64,000 nucleotides of DNA from Anaerosporobacter sp031551385 (GCF_031551385.1 NZ_JAVBNS010000094.1:23136-87135), one strand, 5' to 3'. Shown: positions 52,513 to 60,741, counted from the stretch's first letter. A program made the numbers and translations. Notes: generated by a model not told the origin, from the letters alone.

Positions 52513-54485
52513 ACGTCCTCCTGACAGTAATCTAGTAACTCCAAGATATCTTTCCATATGTAATACAATTGTCCGTCTTTTTCATAATATGCACTATTCT
52601 CGTTTCTGCTATAGCAAGTACAATTCTCGTTCTCTTCACAATTACCAATTTTCTCAGGAAGTTCAATTCTATTCTCTTCTTTTTCCCTTGCATTGGTATA
52701 TCGGAAGAACAAATCGCCTTCTTCCTTTTCTGCCTCTTCAAAAGCCATATAAATATTTCTCAATTTTGTTTTTTTCTTATCCAGATTAGAGGTTGCCTTT
52801 TCATCAGTTTTTTTATCTTTTTCTTTTTTTTCTTTCTTTTCATTAGATTCAGACAACTTTCTTACAAATTTAATTAGATCTGTTATCTCTTTTAATGTAT
52901 ATGGTTGTAACGTATCATGAATTTTCTCTTCTTCCCTTTCACTCTTATGTTTCATCTTCTCCATAGCAAGCGAAGTGAGATTGCAAAATGCCAGTGTTCC
53001 TTGTCCTTTATTTTCTTCTAACTTTGCCTTTTCTTTCGCTAGTGCCAACTGTTCTTCTGCTCTCTCAAGCATTACCTTAATAGGAATCGTTGGTTTTGCA
53101 ATTGCAATTCCCGCGGATAATGTTGACGGATTATCACTATATAATTGTTTGAAGTTTTCATTATATTTTTCTATTAATGTTGCAGTAAAGGTTATTGCAT
53201 TTTTTGCTGGCAATATTATGAATACATCATCTCCACCAAGTCCAACAATTTCAAACTTGCTTATATTCTCTTCCTTAAATGTCTCAAATACGGACCGTTT
53301 CGTTATGTCCTTTACATTTCTACTGAACTGCATCATGGTACAGATATTCTTAAAATTTGCTATAAGCCCACCCATATTGTTTCCATCTGCGTATACGACT
53401 GCTACATTATTGGAATCAAGTTCTTCTATGGAATTAAATGGTGTATACTTGAATTTTGCTATTTCTTCATAATCCTTAGCAAAATAATTTATCTTTGCGT
53501 CTCTTCCTGCTAACATTTTGTGCAAGCAACTATCACAGATAGTTCTAACCTCAGAGTCAGAGCCTTCCTCTATACTCTCCTCAGAATCTTCCTGTATACC
53601 ATAACTATACTTATAGGTAGCCTCTCGACTACCACAATTTTGGCAAATCTTTTTTTCGTTCTCTGTTTCTGTACAACCATTGGGTAGCATAAAATTAAAA
53701 TCCTCATCTGACATTTTGGGTCTTCCTAGTAATGTACTTTTACAATTCCCTAATCCCATTAATTTTATTTCTTTTCTTTCATTAAGTTCTGTTTCTACCT
53801 CTCGAAGTAGGTCTCTATAACTATCACCAAAAATGTCTTTTAATGGTTGTGCTTCACTAATATAATATGCCACATTTGCTGTGAGCAAATATTCGCTAGC
53901 TCGTCTCTCAAGTTTTTCTTGAAATGCATCAAAATCATTATCCTTTGCATCTGGTAACAATGCTAATATGTTCCCACCGCCGGTATATATAATACATTCT
54001 GGGATATATTTTTCTTTTATCATTTGGGGAATTTCCTGTTCCTCCACATGATTCAGTAGCATACTTGCACCCCGAATGTCCGATAACTTATAATTCTCCA
54101 AATAGTATTGCTTAATTTTATAGGCGCCACCTTTTAATATCCTTGCCGTAACAGTTCTCTTTATATTTGTAGGTTTTTTTCCATTAGCCAAGCTATCTAT
54201 GATTTCCCATGATTGGATATATTTTTTCTTATCCTTCTCCCGAAATGCTATATACGCATTCTTTCTAAATGTCTCCTTATCGAAAATCTCATTCTCTTTA
54301 ACTGCTATGAGATAGGCACTGCAAACAAAAAGTGTTGCTATATCAATATAATCCATACTTAAATCTCCATATGTTTTTGGTTCCCCTTTTGATGCACTCT
54401 CTTTCACTTTATCATACAATTCCTTGTATAATTTATCTGCTGTCTTATTTACTGCTTTTTCATTCTCTGCTAATATACCTTTCAA
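52509..54485 (-). CDS. cas10: Cas10 large subunit without HD domain
   Basis: About 658 residues from a TTG start at 54485; the frame runs further upstream to 54557, but RGG at codons 20-22 is encoded by the AGAGGAGG ribosome site, so the longer start is wrong. In numbering from 54557: a degenerate first palm domain (IYTGGGNILALLPD, near 190), zinc finger C305, C308, C341 and C344, the second palm VVYADGNNMGGLI (389-399), and the cyclase motif GGDD (441-444). No HD nuclease motif is seen at the N-terminus, as in subtype III-D. A lysine/glutamate-rich insert follows near residue 560. It should make cyclic oligoadenylates when target RNA is bound. Confidence 0.9.
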   Translation of the reverse strand: MKGILAENEKAVNKTADKLYKELYDKVKESASKGEPKTYGDLSMDYIDIATLFVCSAYLIAVKENEIFDKETFRKNAYIAFREKDKKKYIQSWEIIDSLANGKKPTNIKRTVTARILKGGAYKIKQYYLENYKLSDIRGASMLLNHVEEQEIPQMIKEKYIPECIIYTGGGNILALLPDAKDNDFDAFQEKLERRASEYLLTANVAYYISEAQPLKDIFGDSYRDLLREVETELNERKEIKLMGLGNCKSTLLGRPKMSDEDFNFMLPNGCTETENEKKICQNCGSREATYKYSYGIQEDSEESIEEGSDSEVRTICDSCLHKMLAGRDAKINYFAKDYEEIAKFKYTPFNSIEELDSNNVAVVYADGNNMGGLIANFKNICTMMQFSRNVKDITKRSVFETFKEENISKFEIVGLGGDDVFIILPAKNAITFTATLIEKYNENFKQLYSDNPSTLSAGIAIAKPTIPIKVMLERAEEQLALAKEKAKLEENKGQGTLAFCNLTSLAMEKMKHKSEREEEKIHDTLQPYTLKEITDLIKFVRKLSESNEKKEKKEKDKKTDEKATSNLDKKKTKLRNIYMAFEEAEKEEGDLFFRYTNAREKEENRIELPEKIGNCEENENCTCYSRNENSAYYEKDGQLYYIWKDILELLDYCQEDV

Positions 54486-54535
54486 ATTTATGCCTCCTCT
54501 TAACTGTTTATTATCTTCCCAATACATTTTAACGC

Positions 54536-54568
54536 AAAAAAACGAAAGGTCATTCACAACCTTTCGTT
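54536..54568 (-). terminator. Terminator between cas6 and cas10
   Basis: AACGAAAGGT pairs perfectly with ACCTTTCGTT across eight bases and is followed by a six-T run on the minus strand. It lies about 50 bases before the cas10 TTG start. A promoter TTGCGT-N16-GATAAT may follow it. A 16-codon frame MNNMTKADDLSDLGVS (54597-54647) sits upstream, without a good ribosome site. Confidence 0.8.
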
Positions 54569-54709
54569 CAGCATTCGATACCTCTTACTATAATTACTAT
54601 GAAACTCCTAGGTCACTTAAATCGTCTGCCTTTGTCATGTTGTTCATATGTTCTTATAGTAAATTTATCACTTTTCTTGTTCTTTGTACAGTATATTTGT
54701 TATATTTTA

Positions 54710-55417
54710 TCATTTAATCGTTACTTTTTTCCACTTATCCTTCATATAGCCGAATCCTCTTGCATTTCCTTCTAATATTCCAACACCAAGTGCAAAATAT
54801 GCTAATTGTTGCGCTCTTTCATTGCTTGCTATTTGTATATCAATCTTATCTCCCAGCAGATTAACATTCTTATAGGCACATTTTATAGGTACTCGGTTAG
54901 AAAATTGTATTTCCTTTATAAAATCAAACTCTTCATCTAATTTTGTGTTGGTATATGCATTGTATTTTTTAATTAAGTTTATCTTTATGGATTCCATATA
55001 TTCCTCTACAGATATGCAATCTCTCCAATAACCATCATCACGTTTCATCAGAGTCGGTGTAATGGAATATAGTTTCTCTATTTCCTTTTTTGCAATGAAC
55101 TCTATTGCACTACTTTGTATTTTAATAATACGGTCTTCAATTACATTCAATTCATTTGCAAAATATTCTGCCAGGTTTGTATCTACTGTTCGTATCTGCA
55201 ATTGGTAGGTTTGATTTTTATGATAGATTCTGTCTTCACTAATTGGATAAAGAGAATTGTAGCAGTACATCTTATATTTCCTTGCGTTATGTAGCTCCTT
55301 AAATTCTTCTTTCTTGCATAATGCTCCATCTATGAATCTGCATATAATCTGTTGTGCTTGAATGCTTGGTACATTTTCTTTTAAGTATACTTTTAATGTT
55401 ATTTGGATTACAACCAT
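54710..55417 (-). CDS. cas6: Cas6 pre-crRNA endoribonuclease
   Basis: 235 residues, two ferredoxin-like RAMP folds. H43 in ELHNARKYKMYCYNSLYP is the best candidate for catalysis. The C-terminal glycine-rich loop GVGILEGNARGFGYM (211-225) is the family hallmark. It cuts in the repeat to leave the ATTGAAAC handle. The gene starts 147 bases after the distal end of array 4, on the same strand as that array, so it may share its transcript. Confidence 0.9.
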   Translation of the reverse strand: MVVIQITLKVYLKENVPSIQAQQIICRFIDGALCKKEEFKELHNARKYKMYCYNSLYPISEDRIYHKNQTYQLQIRTVDTNLAEYFANELNVIEDRIIKIQSSAIEFIAKKEIEKLYSITPTLMKRDDGYWRDCISVEEYMESIKINLIKKYNAYTNTKLDEEFDFIKEIQFSNRVPIKCAYKNVNLLGDKIDIQIASNERAQQLAYFALGVGILEGNARGFGYMKDKWKKVTIK

Positions 55418-55563
55418 TTGATTTTTGCCGTTTGAACTATGAACAAATATACCTCTTGGAGATTGTCCTGTTTTTGTTGCTATGTTAATTTGGGATGAAC
55501 CTAGAGGATTTTGTTTTTTAGTTTTTCCTTTCGTTTTATTGGGGTAGTGATAATTTTTGTAAT

Positions 55564-55849
55564 GAAGGGGTACATCTAATGTTACTATTCAACTATATCC
55601 TACTGCGAATATCCAAATCAAAGGATTGTTTCAATACATCTCATGTTGTTATTCAACAGGCATAACCGCTGAGCAGTTCAAGCAGGCTTAGTTTCAATAC
55701 ATCTCATGTTGTTATTCAACCCTTTTGCCCTTTTATTAATGGGCAATGTGTTTCGTTTCAATACATCTCATGTTGTTATTCAACAGTTGAGTAAAAGAAA
55801 ATGGAAGGAAGTGAGTTAAGTTTCAATACATCTCATGTTGTTATTCAAC
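55564..55849 (-). CRISPR. CRISPR array 4 (5 repeats, 4 spacers)
   Basis: Repeats begin at 55564 (degenerate), 55628, 55691, 55755 and 55820, of the CATCTCATG variant, with spacers of 33-35 bp. The leader is on the right. It lies directly upstream of cas6. Confidence 0.96.
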
Positions 55850-56030
55850 CATAGCAAATTCAACATCCTTAAAATCAATGATACCACAAACTCCTTTATT
55901 TTCAAGCATTTCTTCATTTTTTACCAGCCGTTAACCACTTTTAATATCCCAACCAGTCAATCACCTTCAACCCCTTGCCATTACTGGTCTAACACAATTT
56001 TCTCAAAATTATCGGTTGGTAAAATATTCG
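55850..56030 (-). promoter_or_regulatory. CRISPR leader 4
   Basis: The same module, with TTGAAA-N16-TATCAT near 55875-55905. Distal arms are TTTTACCAGCCG (ends 55930) and CGGTTGGTAAAA (56013-56024); the right arm has a wobble change relative to other copies. The gap up to 56295 holds no convincing gene. Confidence 0.8.
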
Positions 56031-56295
56031 CCCATACTATAAGTTCTTGTATACTTCCTACATATAATATTCACGTCGGATTTTCAACTCCTCTACTACT
56101 AACAATAACACTTTTTCACTATTTTGATTTCTGCTTTATCCCCTATATTTTGTTTTGCAAGATTGACTGCATATTTCCATTGCTCCCATTGCACAATTAT
56201 GCTATGATTACCCCAAAGAAAGGAGTGAACCTTTATGTCACTTACAATACCTATAGAGCATTTATGCAATACGCGAATTAGACAATATATCTATC

Positions 56296-56541
56296 TCAAC
56301 AACGCTTTCCCTGATGTATAATGCATTTAAATCCCTGAGTTTCTGACCATTCTATTAAATCTTTTATCATTTCTTCTCTATCTTCAAGCATCAGACCGAA
56401 ATCATCGGGCCAAAATAGGATTGTTTCTTTCTTTGTTGGCGCAGACTCACAGATAGCCTCATATTTGTTTTGTCCACAAGTACATATTACTAGATGATTA
56501 TACATATGAATATTTCTCTTCAAGAAAAAATTATATTTCAT
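56296..56541 (-). CDS. Unknown 81-aa protein
   Basis: ATG 56541 has a good ribosome site (GGAGGGAGG). The sequence MKYNFFLKRNIHMYNHLVIC continues with TCGQNKYEAICESAPTKKE and DDFGLMLEDREEMIKDLIEW. Three to four cysteines are scattered. It is 28 bases after the PHP phosphatase gene, and probably co-transcribed with it. I do not recognise the family. Confidence 0.6.
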   Translation of the reverse strand: MKYNFFLKRNIHMYNHLVICTCGQNKYEAICESAPTKKETILFWPDDFGLMLEDREEMIKDLIEWSETQGFKCIIHQGKRC

Positions 56542-56569
56542 CTGTCAGCCTCCCTCCATACCACCAACC

Positions 56570-57301
56570 CTATCTCCCAGACAATACTTCCAACTCCTTC
56601 GTACTATGAGCATCTAACCCACGAATAATACGAAGCTGTTTTCCCGTACCCTCTTGCTTTTTTGCCAGTATATCTGCAAAATCCCAAAACTCTTTCCAAT
56701 ACTGGTATTTACGTAGCTTTGAACTCTCATTCTGCTCAAGAAAAACATCATTCTCTATTGCTGCCGTTATAATGTTTTTTGATATCTGCTCCATATCAGG
56801 CTCCCAGTCTTTTCTTCTTCGAAACAGTCGGTCTGGGTGCGCAACTACTTTAAACAGTCCACTTTCTATTCCTTGAACCATCGCCTTACCGATGCCAATA
56901 GCTTCTTCCTTCTTTAGTACTTCCCTCTTCACATCAAAGCTATAACACTCTGGCCCATACTCGCAGAAATGTTGCCCCAACATCAAAAATTGTAGTTGCT
57001 CTAATTTCTGTAATTCCAAATAGTAGCTACTAAAGCTTGGCAGATATTCTATTTCTAATCCTATCACCACATCTATATGGTCTTTGTATTTCTGCTTTAA
57101 TTGTGTTAACGAGTTGAGATATTCTGGTAATTCATCCATCTCCATTCTTAATCCAAAAGGGTTCCCTGGAAATGGTGCATGGTCGGTAAATGTTATTCTC
57201 TTCGCCCCTAACGTAATTGCTTTCTCTATATATTCATAATCTTGCTCTTCACTTGCATGTTTACAACGATATGTATGTACATGAAATAATTCTGACTCCA
57301 T
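56570..57301 (-). CDS. PHP-family histidinol phosphatase-like hydrolase
   Basis: About 243 residues from ATG 57301 (weak ribosome site); the frame continues upstream with atypical residues. Metal-binding motifs are HVHTYRCKHA at the start, FTDHAPF, GLEIEYLP, and VVAHPDR, with a C-terminal RGLDAHS. These are typical of HisK-type histidinol-phosphate phosphatases, which take three metal ions. There are no other his genes nearby, so a broader phosphoesterase role is possible. It follows an unrelated cassette boundary after the CRISPR island. Confidence 0.87.
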   Translation of the reverse strand: MESELFHVHTYRCKHASEEQDYEYIEKAITLGAKRITFTDHAPFPGNPFGLRMEMDELPEYLNSLTQLKQKYKDHIDVVIGLEIEYLPSFSSYYLELQKLEQLQFLMLGQHFCEYGPECYSFDVKREVLKKEEAIGIGKAMVQGIESGLFKVVAHPDRLFRRRKDWEPDMEQISKNIITAAIENDVFLEQNESSKLRKYQYWKEFWDFADILAKKQEGTGKQLRIIRGLDAHSTKELEVLSGR

Positions 57302-57427
57302 TTTTCTACCTATGCCTATCACAAGTTTGCCTGTGATACTGCTCAAATAAGTATAGTTAAAAGAATTAATGAGCTGCACGAATCCTTTACTTTTATTTTC
57401 TTTCAACGCTTCATCTCTTCATTTCAA

Positions 57428-57456
57428 TTGATTTTACTAAAAATATATGTTAAAAT
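57428..57456 (+). promoter_or_regulatory. Promoter of antisense RNA
   Basis: TTGATT (57428-57433), a 17-base spacer and TAAAAT (57451-57456) point toward the toxin gene on the opposite strand. Confidence 0.65.
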
Positions 57457-57462
57457 ATATTT

Positions 57463-57557
57463 ACTAAGAGTGGTACTAAGTTGTATCCCCTCGCAAGTGA
57501 ATTCGAACTTAAATAAACCGTCCAAGTTTCTCAGGCTAGGGGCGGTTTATTTTTTGT
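57463..57557 (+). ncRNA. Antisense RNA of the type I toxin locus
   Basis: A predicted transcript of about 95 bases runs from the promoter at 57428 to the hairpin AATAAACCG-CC/GG-CGGTTTATT followed by TTTTTTG. Its 3' end overlaps the toxin stop codon and 3' untranslated region, so it can pair with the toxin mRNA, as RatA does with txpA. Inferred from signals only. Confidence 0.6.
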
Positions 57558-57642
57558 CTTTATGACATATCTTGTATACAAGACCTATTATAGCAACTAT
57601 GAGTAATCCAAATTGGATTAAGTTGTCGTATGTAACATACAT
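57547..57642 (-). CDS. Holin-like type I toxin (Hol_Tox family)
   Basis: A 31-residue protein, too short for normal ORF lists. It reads MYVTYDNLIQFGLLIVAIIG, then LVYKICHKDKK: a short polar N-terminus, one membrane helix and a basic tail. This matches the family called putative holin-like toxins in Firmicutes. The ATG follows GGGGGAGG. It has a strong promoter at 57695-57723 and a convergent antisense RNA. It would depolarise the membrane if over-expressed. Confidence 0.8.
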   Translation of the reverse strand: MYVTYDNLIQFGLLIVAIIGLVYKICHKDKK

Positions 57643-57694
57643 ATAGGCATCCTCCCCCTTTCTCAAGGGGTTACCAACCGTTCCCACTAAAACC

Positions 57695-57723
57695 ATAATA
57701 TCATATCACCAAACTATCGTAAA
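57695..57723 (-). promoter_or_regulatory. Promoter of the toxin mRNA
   Basis: TTTACG (57718-57723), a 17-base spacer and TATTAT (57695-57700) on the minus strand, with a leader of about 45 bases before the toxin ATG. Confidence 0.65.
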
Positions 57724-57836
57724 GCATATTTGAACAGCAAACTAGCAATATCCCTTAGTCCGATAATCGTTCACTTATAGTTTGTCATTTTCGAAACCAC
57801 TCTATACCAAGCCACCTCAAAATCCAACGCTTCTTC

Positions 57837-58601
57837 CTAAATATATTTCCGATTAAACACCGAACACGCACCACCAAGAAACCCAATAATCAACACAACA
57901 CTAACAACAATCGGCTTAACCAAATCACCAACCGCCATCGCCCCTGTTATCAGATTCATATTTCCTGCTGCCAAAACAATCGGATTGAAGGCATCTGCCT
58001 TAGGAATCATATTTATTAAAAACATAAGTACTACAACACCACCCACGAATAAGAGACAGCCCGATGTTCCCTTAACTAATACACTTCCTAACATAATTGC
58101 AGACAACAGCAATACCCCAAACAACCACAGACATACGGCTGCCAATACGATATTGTTACACGATTGCTCTGGCCAAAAGTAAACGGTATAACCGTATGTA
58201 ACAACAAATGCAAGTATATAGCACATCGTCCAGACAGCCGTAACCATTGTCATCTTTGCTAAGATAACGTTCGAGCGTTTCAGCCCCTTCGTCAATACAT
58301 TGATTAACGTTCCTTTACTAATTTCATTCGTTAGAACTCCGCTAAATACAATAACAAGCACAATCAATCCCATCTGTGGCACATTCTTATAAAACTGCAT
58401 CCATGAATCAAGAGCCGTTGGTTCTGGTATTGTAAATATTATGCCTTCTGTATTCAACGATTTAAAAAGTTCTGGCATAAGTTTTGCTGTCACAGGGTTC
58501 ATAATTCCCAAAAGCAGAAACACGACTGCCATGACAACAAGTTTACTTGTACGAAAACATCCTAAAAATTCTTTCTTTGTAAATGCCCAATACGAACTCA
58601 T
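57837..58601 (-). CDS. ABC-2 type membrane permease
   Basis: 254 residues and about six membrane helices. It begins MSSYWAFTKKEFLGCFRTSK and has VFSGVLTNEISKGTLINVLTKG, typical of ABC-2 permeases of the bacitracin/antibiotic or gliding family. It overlaps the ATPase gene by four bases. The substrate is unknown; self-protection against an antimicrobial peptide is possible given the SdpI-like neighbour. Confidence 0.85.
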   Translation of the reverse strand: MSSYWAFTKKEFLGCFRTSKLVVMAVVFLLLGIMNPVTAKLMPELFKSLNTEGIIFTIPEPTALDSWMQFYKNVPQMGLIVLVIVFSGVLTNEISKGTLINVLTKGLKRSNVILAKMTMVTAVWTMCYILAFVVTYGYTVYFWPEQSCNNIVLAAVCLWLFGVLLLSAIMLGSVLVKGTSGCLLFVGGVVVLMFLINMIPKADAFNPIVLAAGNMNLITGAMAVGDLVKPIVVSVVLIIGFLGGACSVFNRKYI

Positions 58602-59515
58602 CCAATCACCTCCATGAATACATCTTCTAATGTCGGTTCTAATATTTCGAGCTTTGAAGGGATTATCTTATGCGCAGACATTACATTCATAATATAGGAA
58701 AACATACCGTCTATGTCTGTTGAATTTATTAGGATTCCATTTTCAGTTTTCTCAGCATGATTTTCTATTTTCCCATATTCAGAAAGGTTCATAAATGTCT
58801 TCAAAGTCTTTTCACTTTTAAATTCAATAAGCAACGTTTCTTTTCTTTCTCTATTCTTAATATCTTGAATCGACCCTGACAATGCAATTTTTCCGTTGTG
58901 TATAACCGCGATATTATCACAGATTTTCTCTACATCGGACAGTATATGTGTCGAGAAAACAACCGTTGTTTTTCCCTTCACTTGATGGAGAATATCTAGA
59001 ATCTCTTTTCTTCCAAGAGGATCCAGTGCAGATGTTGGTTCATCACAAATCAAAAGTTTGGGTTGATTTAGCAACGCCTGTGCAATTCCAAGACGTTGCT
59101 TCATTCCTCTGGAAAATCCGCCAATTTTTTTATTTGCATTGGCAAGACCGACTAACTCTAGCATCTCGTCTACACTCTTTTTAATTGTGTTCGAAGGCAT
59201 ATTTGTAATCTGAGCACATAACTTCAAATACTCCTTTGGCGTCATAAATGTATAGTACTCTGGAACATCTGGCAGATATCCTACAAATCGATTTGTTTTC
59301 GTCTGTCCATACGTTACGGTTTCCCCTAAGATAGACACATTTCCACCTGTCGGTTTCATAAGTCCTAATATAATTTTCATAGTAGTTGTTTTACCTGCAC
59401 CATTTTGCCCTAAGAATCCAAAAACCGAGTTTTCAGGTACAGCAAAGCTCACATCATCAAGAACTTTGGTATTTCCAAAGCTTTGCGATACATGTTCTAC
59501 GTTAAGTATATCCAT
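58598..59515 (-). CDS. ABC transporter ATPase
   Basis: 305 residues with Walker A GQNGAGKTTT, Q-loop VGYLPDVPEYYTFMT, signature GFSRGMKQRLGIAQ, Walker B LLICDEPTSALDPLGR, and H-loop STHILSDVEKIC. A C-terminal extension of about 90 residues ends LEILEPTLEDVFMEVIG, typical of ATPases partnered with ABC-2 permeases. It is part of the 5-gene unit that runs from the SdpR-like regulator to the permease. Confidence 0.92.
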   Translation of the reverse strand: MDILNVEHVSQSFGNTKVLDDVSFAVPENSVFGFLGQNGAGKTTTMKIILGLMKPTGGNVSILGETVTYGQTKTNRFVGYLPDVPEYYTFMTPKEYLKLCAQITNMPSNTIKKSVDEMLELVGLANANKKIGGFSRGMKQRLGIAQALLNQPKLLICDEPTSALDPLGRKEILDILHQVKGKTTVVFSTHILSDVEKICDNIAVIHNGKIALSGSIQDIKNRERKETLLIEFKSEKTLKTFMNLSEYGKIENHAEKTENGILINSTDIDGMFSYIMNVMSAHKIIPSKLEILEPTLEDVFMEVIG

Positions 59516-59712
59516 TAGTCTTCACCTTTCCCAACTGTAAAGTATAATATTGGTCCAATAATATTAACAAAGGATAACACAATCCATAACGCTTTATTTC
59601 CAAATTTGTAATTTGGATGTCTTATAACATGAATCATTGTACCTAACCCCAATCCTACCTCTAATATAATTAGTGGAATTAACACGGGTAACATTTCTTG
59701 AATAGCTGACAT
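59515..59712 (-). CDS. PLDc_N-domain small membrane protein
   Basis: 65 residues, two membrane helices. The block NKALWIVLSFVNIIGPILYF is the phospholipase D N-terminal (PLDc_N) domain, found alone in small proteins often next to ABC exporters of antimicrobial peptides. It overlaps the ATPase gene by one base. The function of the stand-alone form is unknown. Confidence 0.82.
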   Translation of the reverse strand: MSAIQEMLPVLIPLIILEVGLGLGTMIHVIRHPNYKFGNKALWIVLSFVNIIGPILYFTVGKGED

Positions 59713-59737
59713 AAAATCTACCTCCCCTTCTTATCAT

Positions 59738-60388
59738 TTATCCTCTATTTGCTAACTTTTCATATTCTACTTTAGAATACAAAATTGGCAACAATGTTAG
59801 TATGAACGCAATTGCTATAACCGATACCGTTTTGGGAATTCCTTTCAAAAATACTGTTCCCACAAACAGAATACCTCCAACAAACCACAACTTTGCGCAA
59901 AATCGATGCGTGTGAAACCAAACTGTTTCATCTGCAAGTGTCCACTTTGTTCGTACTCCGATCCACTTTCCTTGCCCAAACTTCGGCATTACATTTCCAA
60001 TGACTACAATCAGTACCCCGACCAATATTAATGCTAAATTCATCGCATTCATTACTTTTATCTCAAACGAAACTGCAATTATATAAATTTCCAATAAGAT
60101 AATAACTATATTTGATAAAAATACAATCTGGTAATAATATTTATCGCTCGTCTTTGATTGCTTTTCCTTGTTCTTTGCTAATGTAGAACCAAGAAGCATC
60201 ACGAACATTGTTAACGGCATTAGAAATATCATAAATTTGTTTCCGTAATTATCTATAGTACCGTTTATATTAAAGTGAATAGGAATCTCGTCTGGAAGAG
60301 AACCTATAAAAAGTCCTGCAATCAATAATGATAAACCAAATAGAATCCACGAACTTATATTATCTTTATTTATTATCTTGTTCATCAT
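59738..60388 (-). CDS. SdpI-family immunity-like membrane protein
   Basis: 216 residues with about six helices. The N-terminal part (IHFNINGTIDNYGNKFMIFL) is the DUF1648 region and GNVMPKFGQGKWIGVRTKWT is the SdpI signature. SdpI protects Bacillus from the cannibalism toxin SdpC and controls the repressor SdpR. No sdpC is in the window. It overlaps the ArsR-type regulator gene by 23 bases, like sdpI-sdpR. Confidence 0.88.
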   Translation of the reverse strand: MMNKIINKDNISSWILFGLSLLIAGLFIGSLPDEIPIHFNINGTIDNYGNKFMIFLMPLTMFVMLLGSTLAKNKEKQSKTSDKYYYQIVFLSNIVIILLEIYIIAVSFEIKVMNAMNLALILVGVLIVVIGNVMPKFGQGKWIGVRTKWTLADETVWFHTHRFCAKLWFVGGILFVGTVFLKGIPKTVSVIAIAFILTLLPILYSKVEYEKLANRG

Positions 60389-60650
60389 AATCCTCCTTTA
60401 ATCGAATAAACCACGTCATAATTTCCTCAACTACAGAAATGTTAAGTTCATAGTAGATATATTTTCCCTTTTTCACATCGGATACCAACCCAGCATTTTT
60501 TAATATATTCAGATGATACGACATTGTCGCACCTGTTACATTAAAGTGTTCCAAAATCTCTCCCACACTCATGCGGCCTTTTTTCAATATCGTGATAATT
60601 TCGCATCGCACAGGGTCATTCAATGCTTTAAATGTGTCGCTGATGGCTAT
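60366..60650 (-). CDS. ArsR/SdpR-like autorepressor
   Basis: From the likely start at 60650 (ATA, 8 bases after AAAGGAGG) the protein has 94 residues beginning with the ISDTFKALNDPVR helix that all SdpR proteins have. A TTG at 60623 would remove it. The winged helix contains MSVGEILEHFNVTGATMSYH and LNILKNAGLVSDVKKGKYIY. No metal-binding cysteines are present, so it is not a metal sensor. It probably binds the palindrome at 60683 and is released via SdpI, as in Bacillus. Confidence 0.85.
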   Translation of the reverse strand: MAISDTFKALNDPVRCEIITILKKGRMSVGEILEHFNVTGATMSYHLNILKNAGLVSDVKKGKYIYYELNISVVEEIMTWFIRLKEDYDEQDNK

Positions 60651-60682
60651 AGAAACCGCCTCCTTTTATGTAGTTCTTTTCC

Positions 60683-60716
60683 GAATAACATTTAGATATT
60701 TATCTAAATGTTATTC
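60683..60716. promoter_or_regulatory. 34-bp perfect palindromic operator
   Basis: GAATAACATTTAGATA, two bases, and its exact complement. It starts at the -10 region of the promoter at 60713-60741 and covers the start point, 33 bases before the SdpR-like start. It is a clear repressor site. Confidence 0.8.
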
Positions 60717-60741
60717 TATCACTTTTGTTTATACTTGTAAA
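60713..60741 (-). promoter_or_regulatory. Promoter of the sdpR-like unit
   Basis: -35 TTTACA (60736-60741), a 17-base spacer, -10 TAGAAT (60713-60718). The operator palindrome shares four bases with the -10. Confidence 0.75.

Noticed and set aside
55835..56281. 148-residue plus-strand ORF after array 4
   Set aside because: It starts in the last repeat and runs through the leader, which is conserved as non-coding DNA in the other three arrays.
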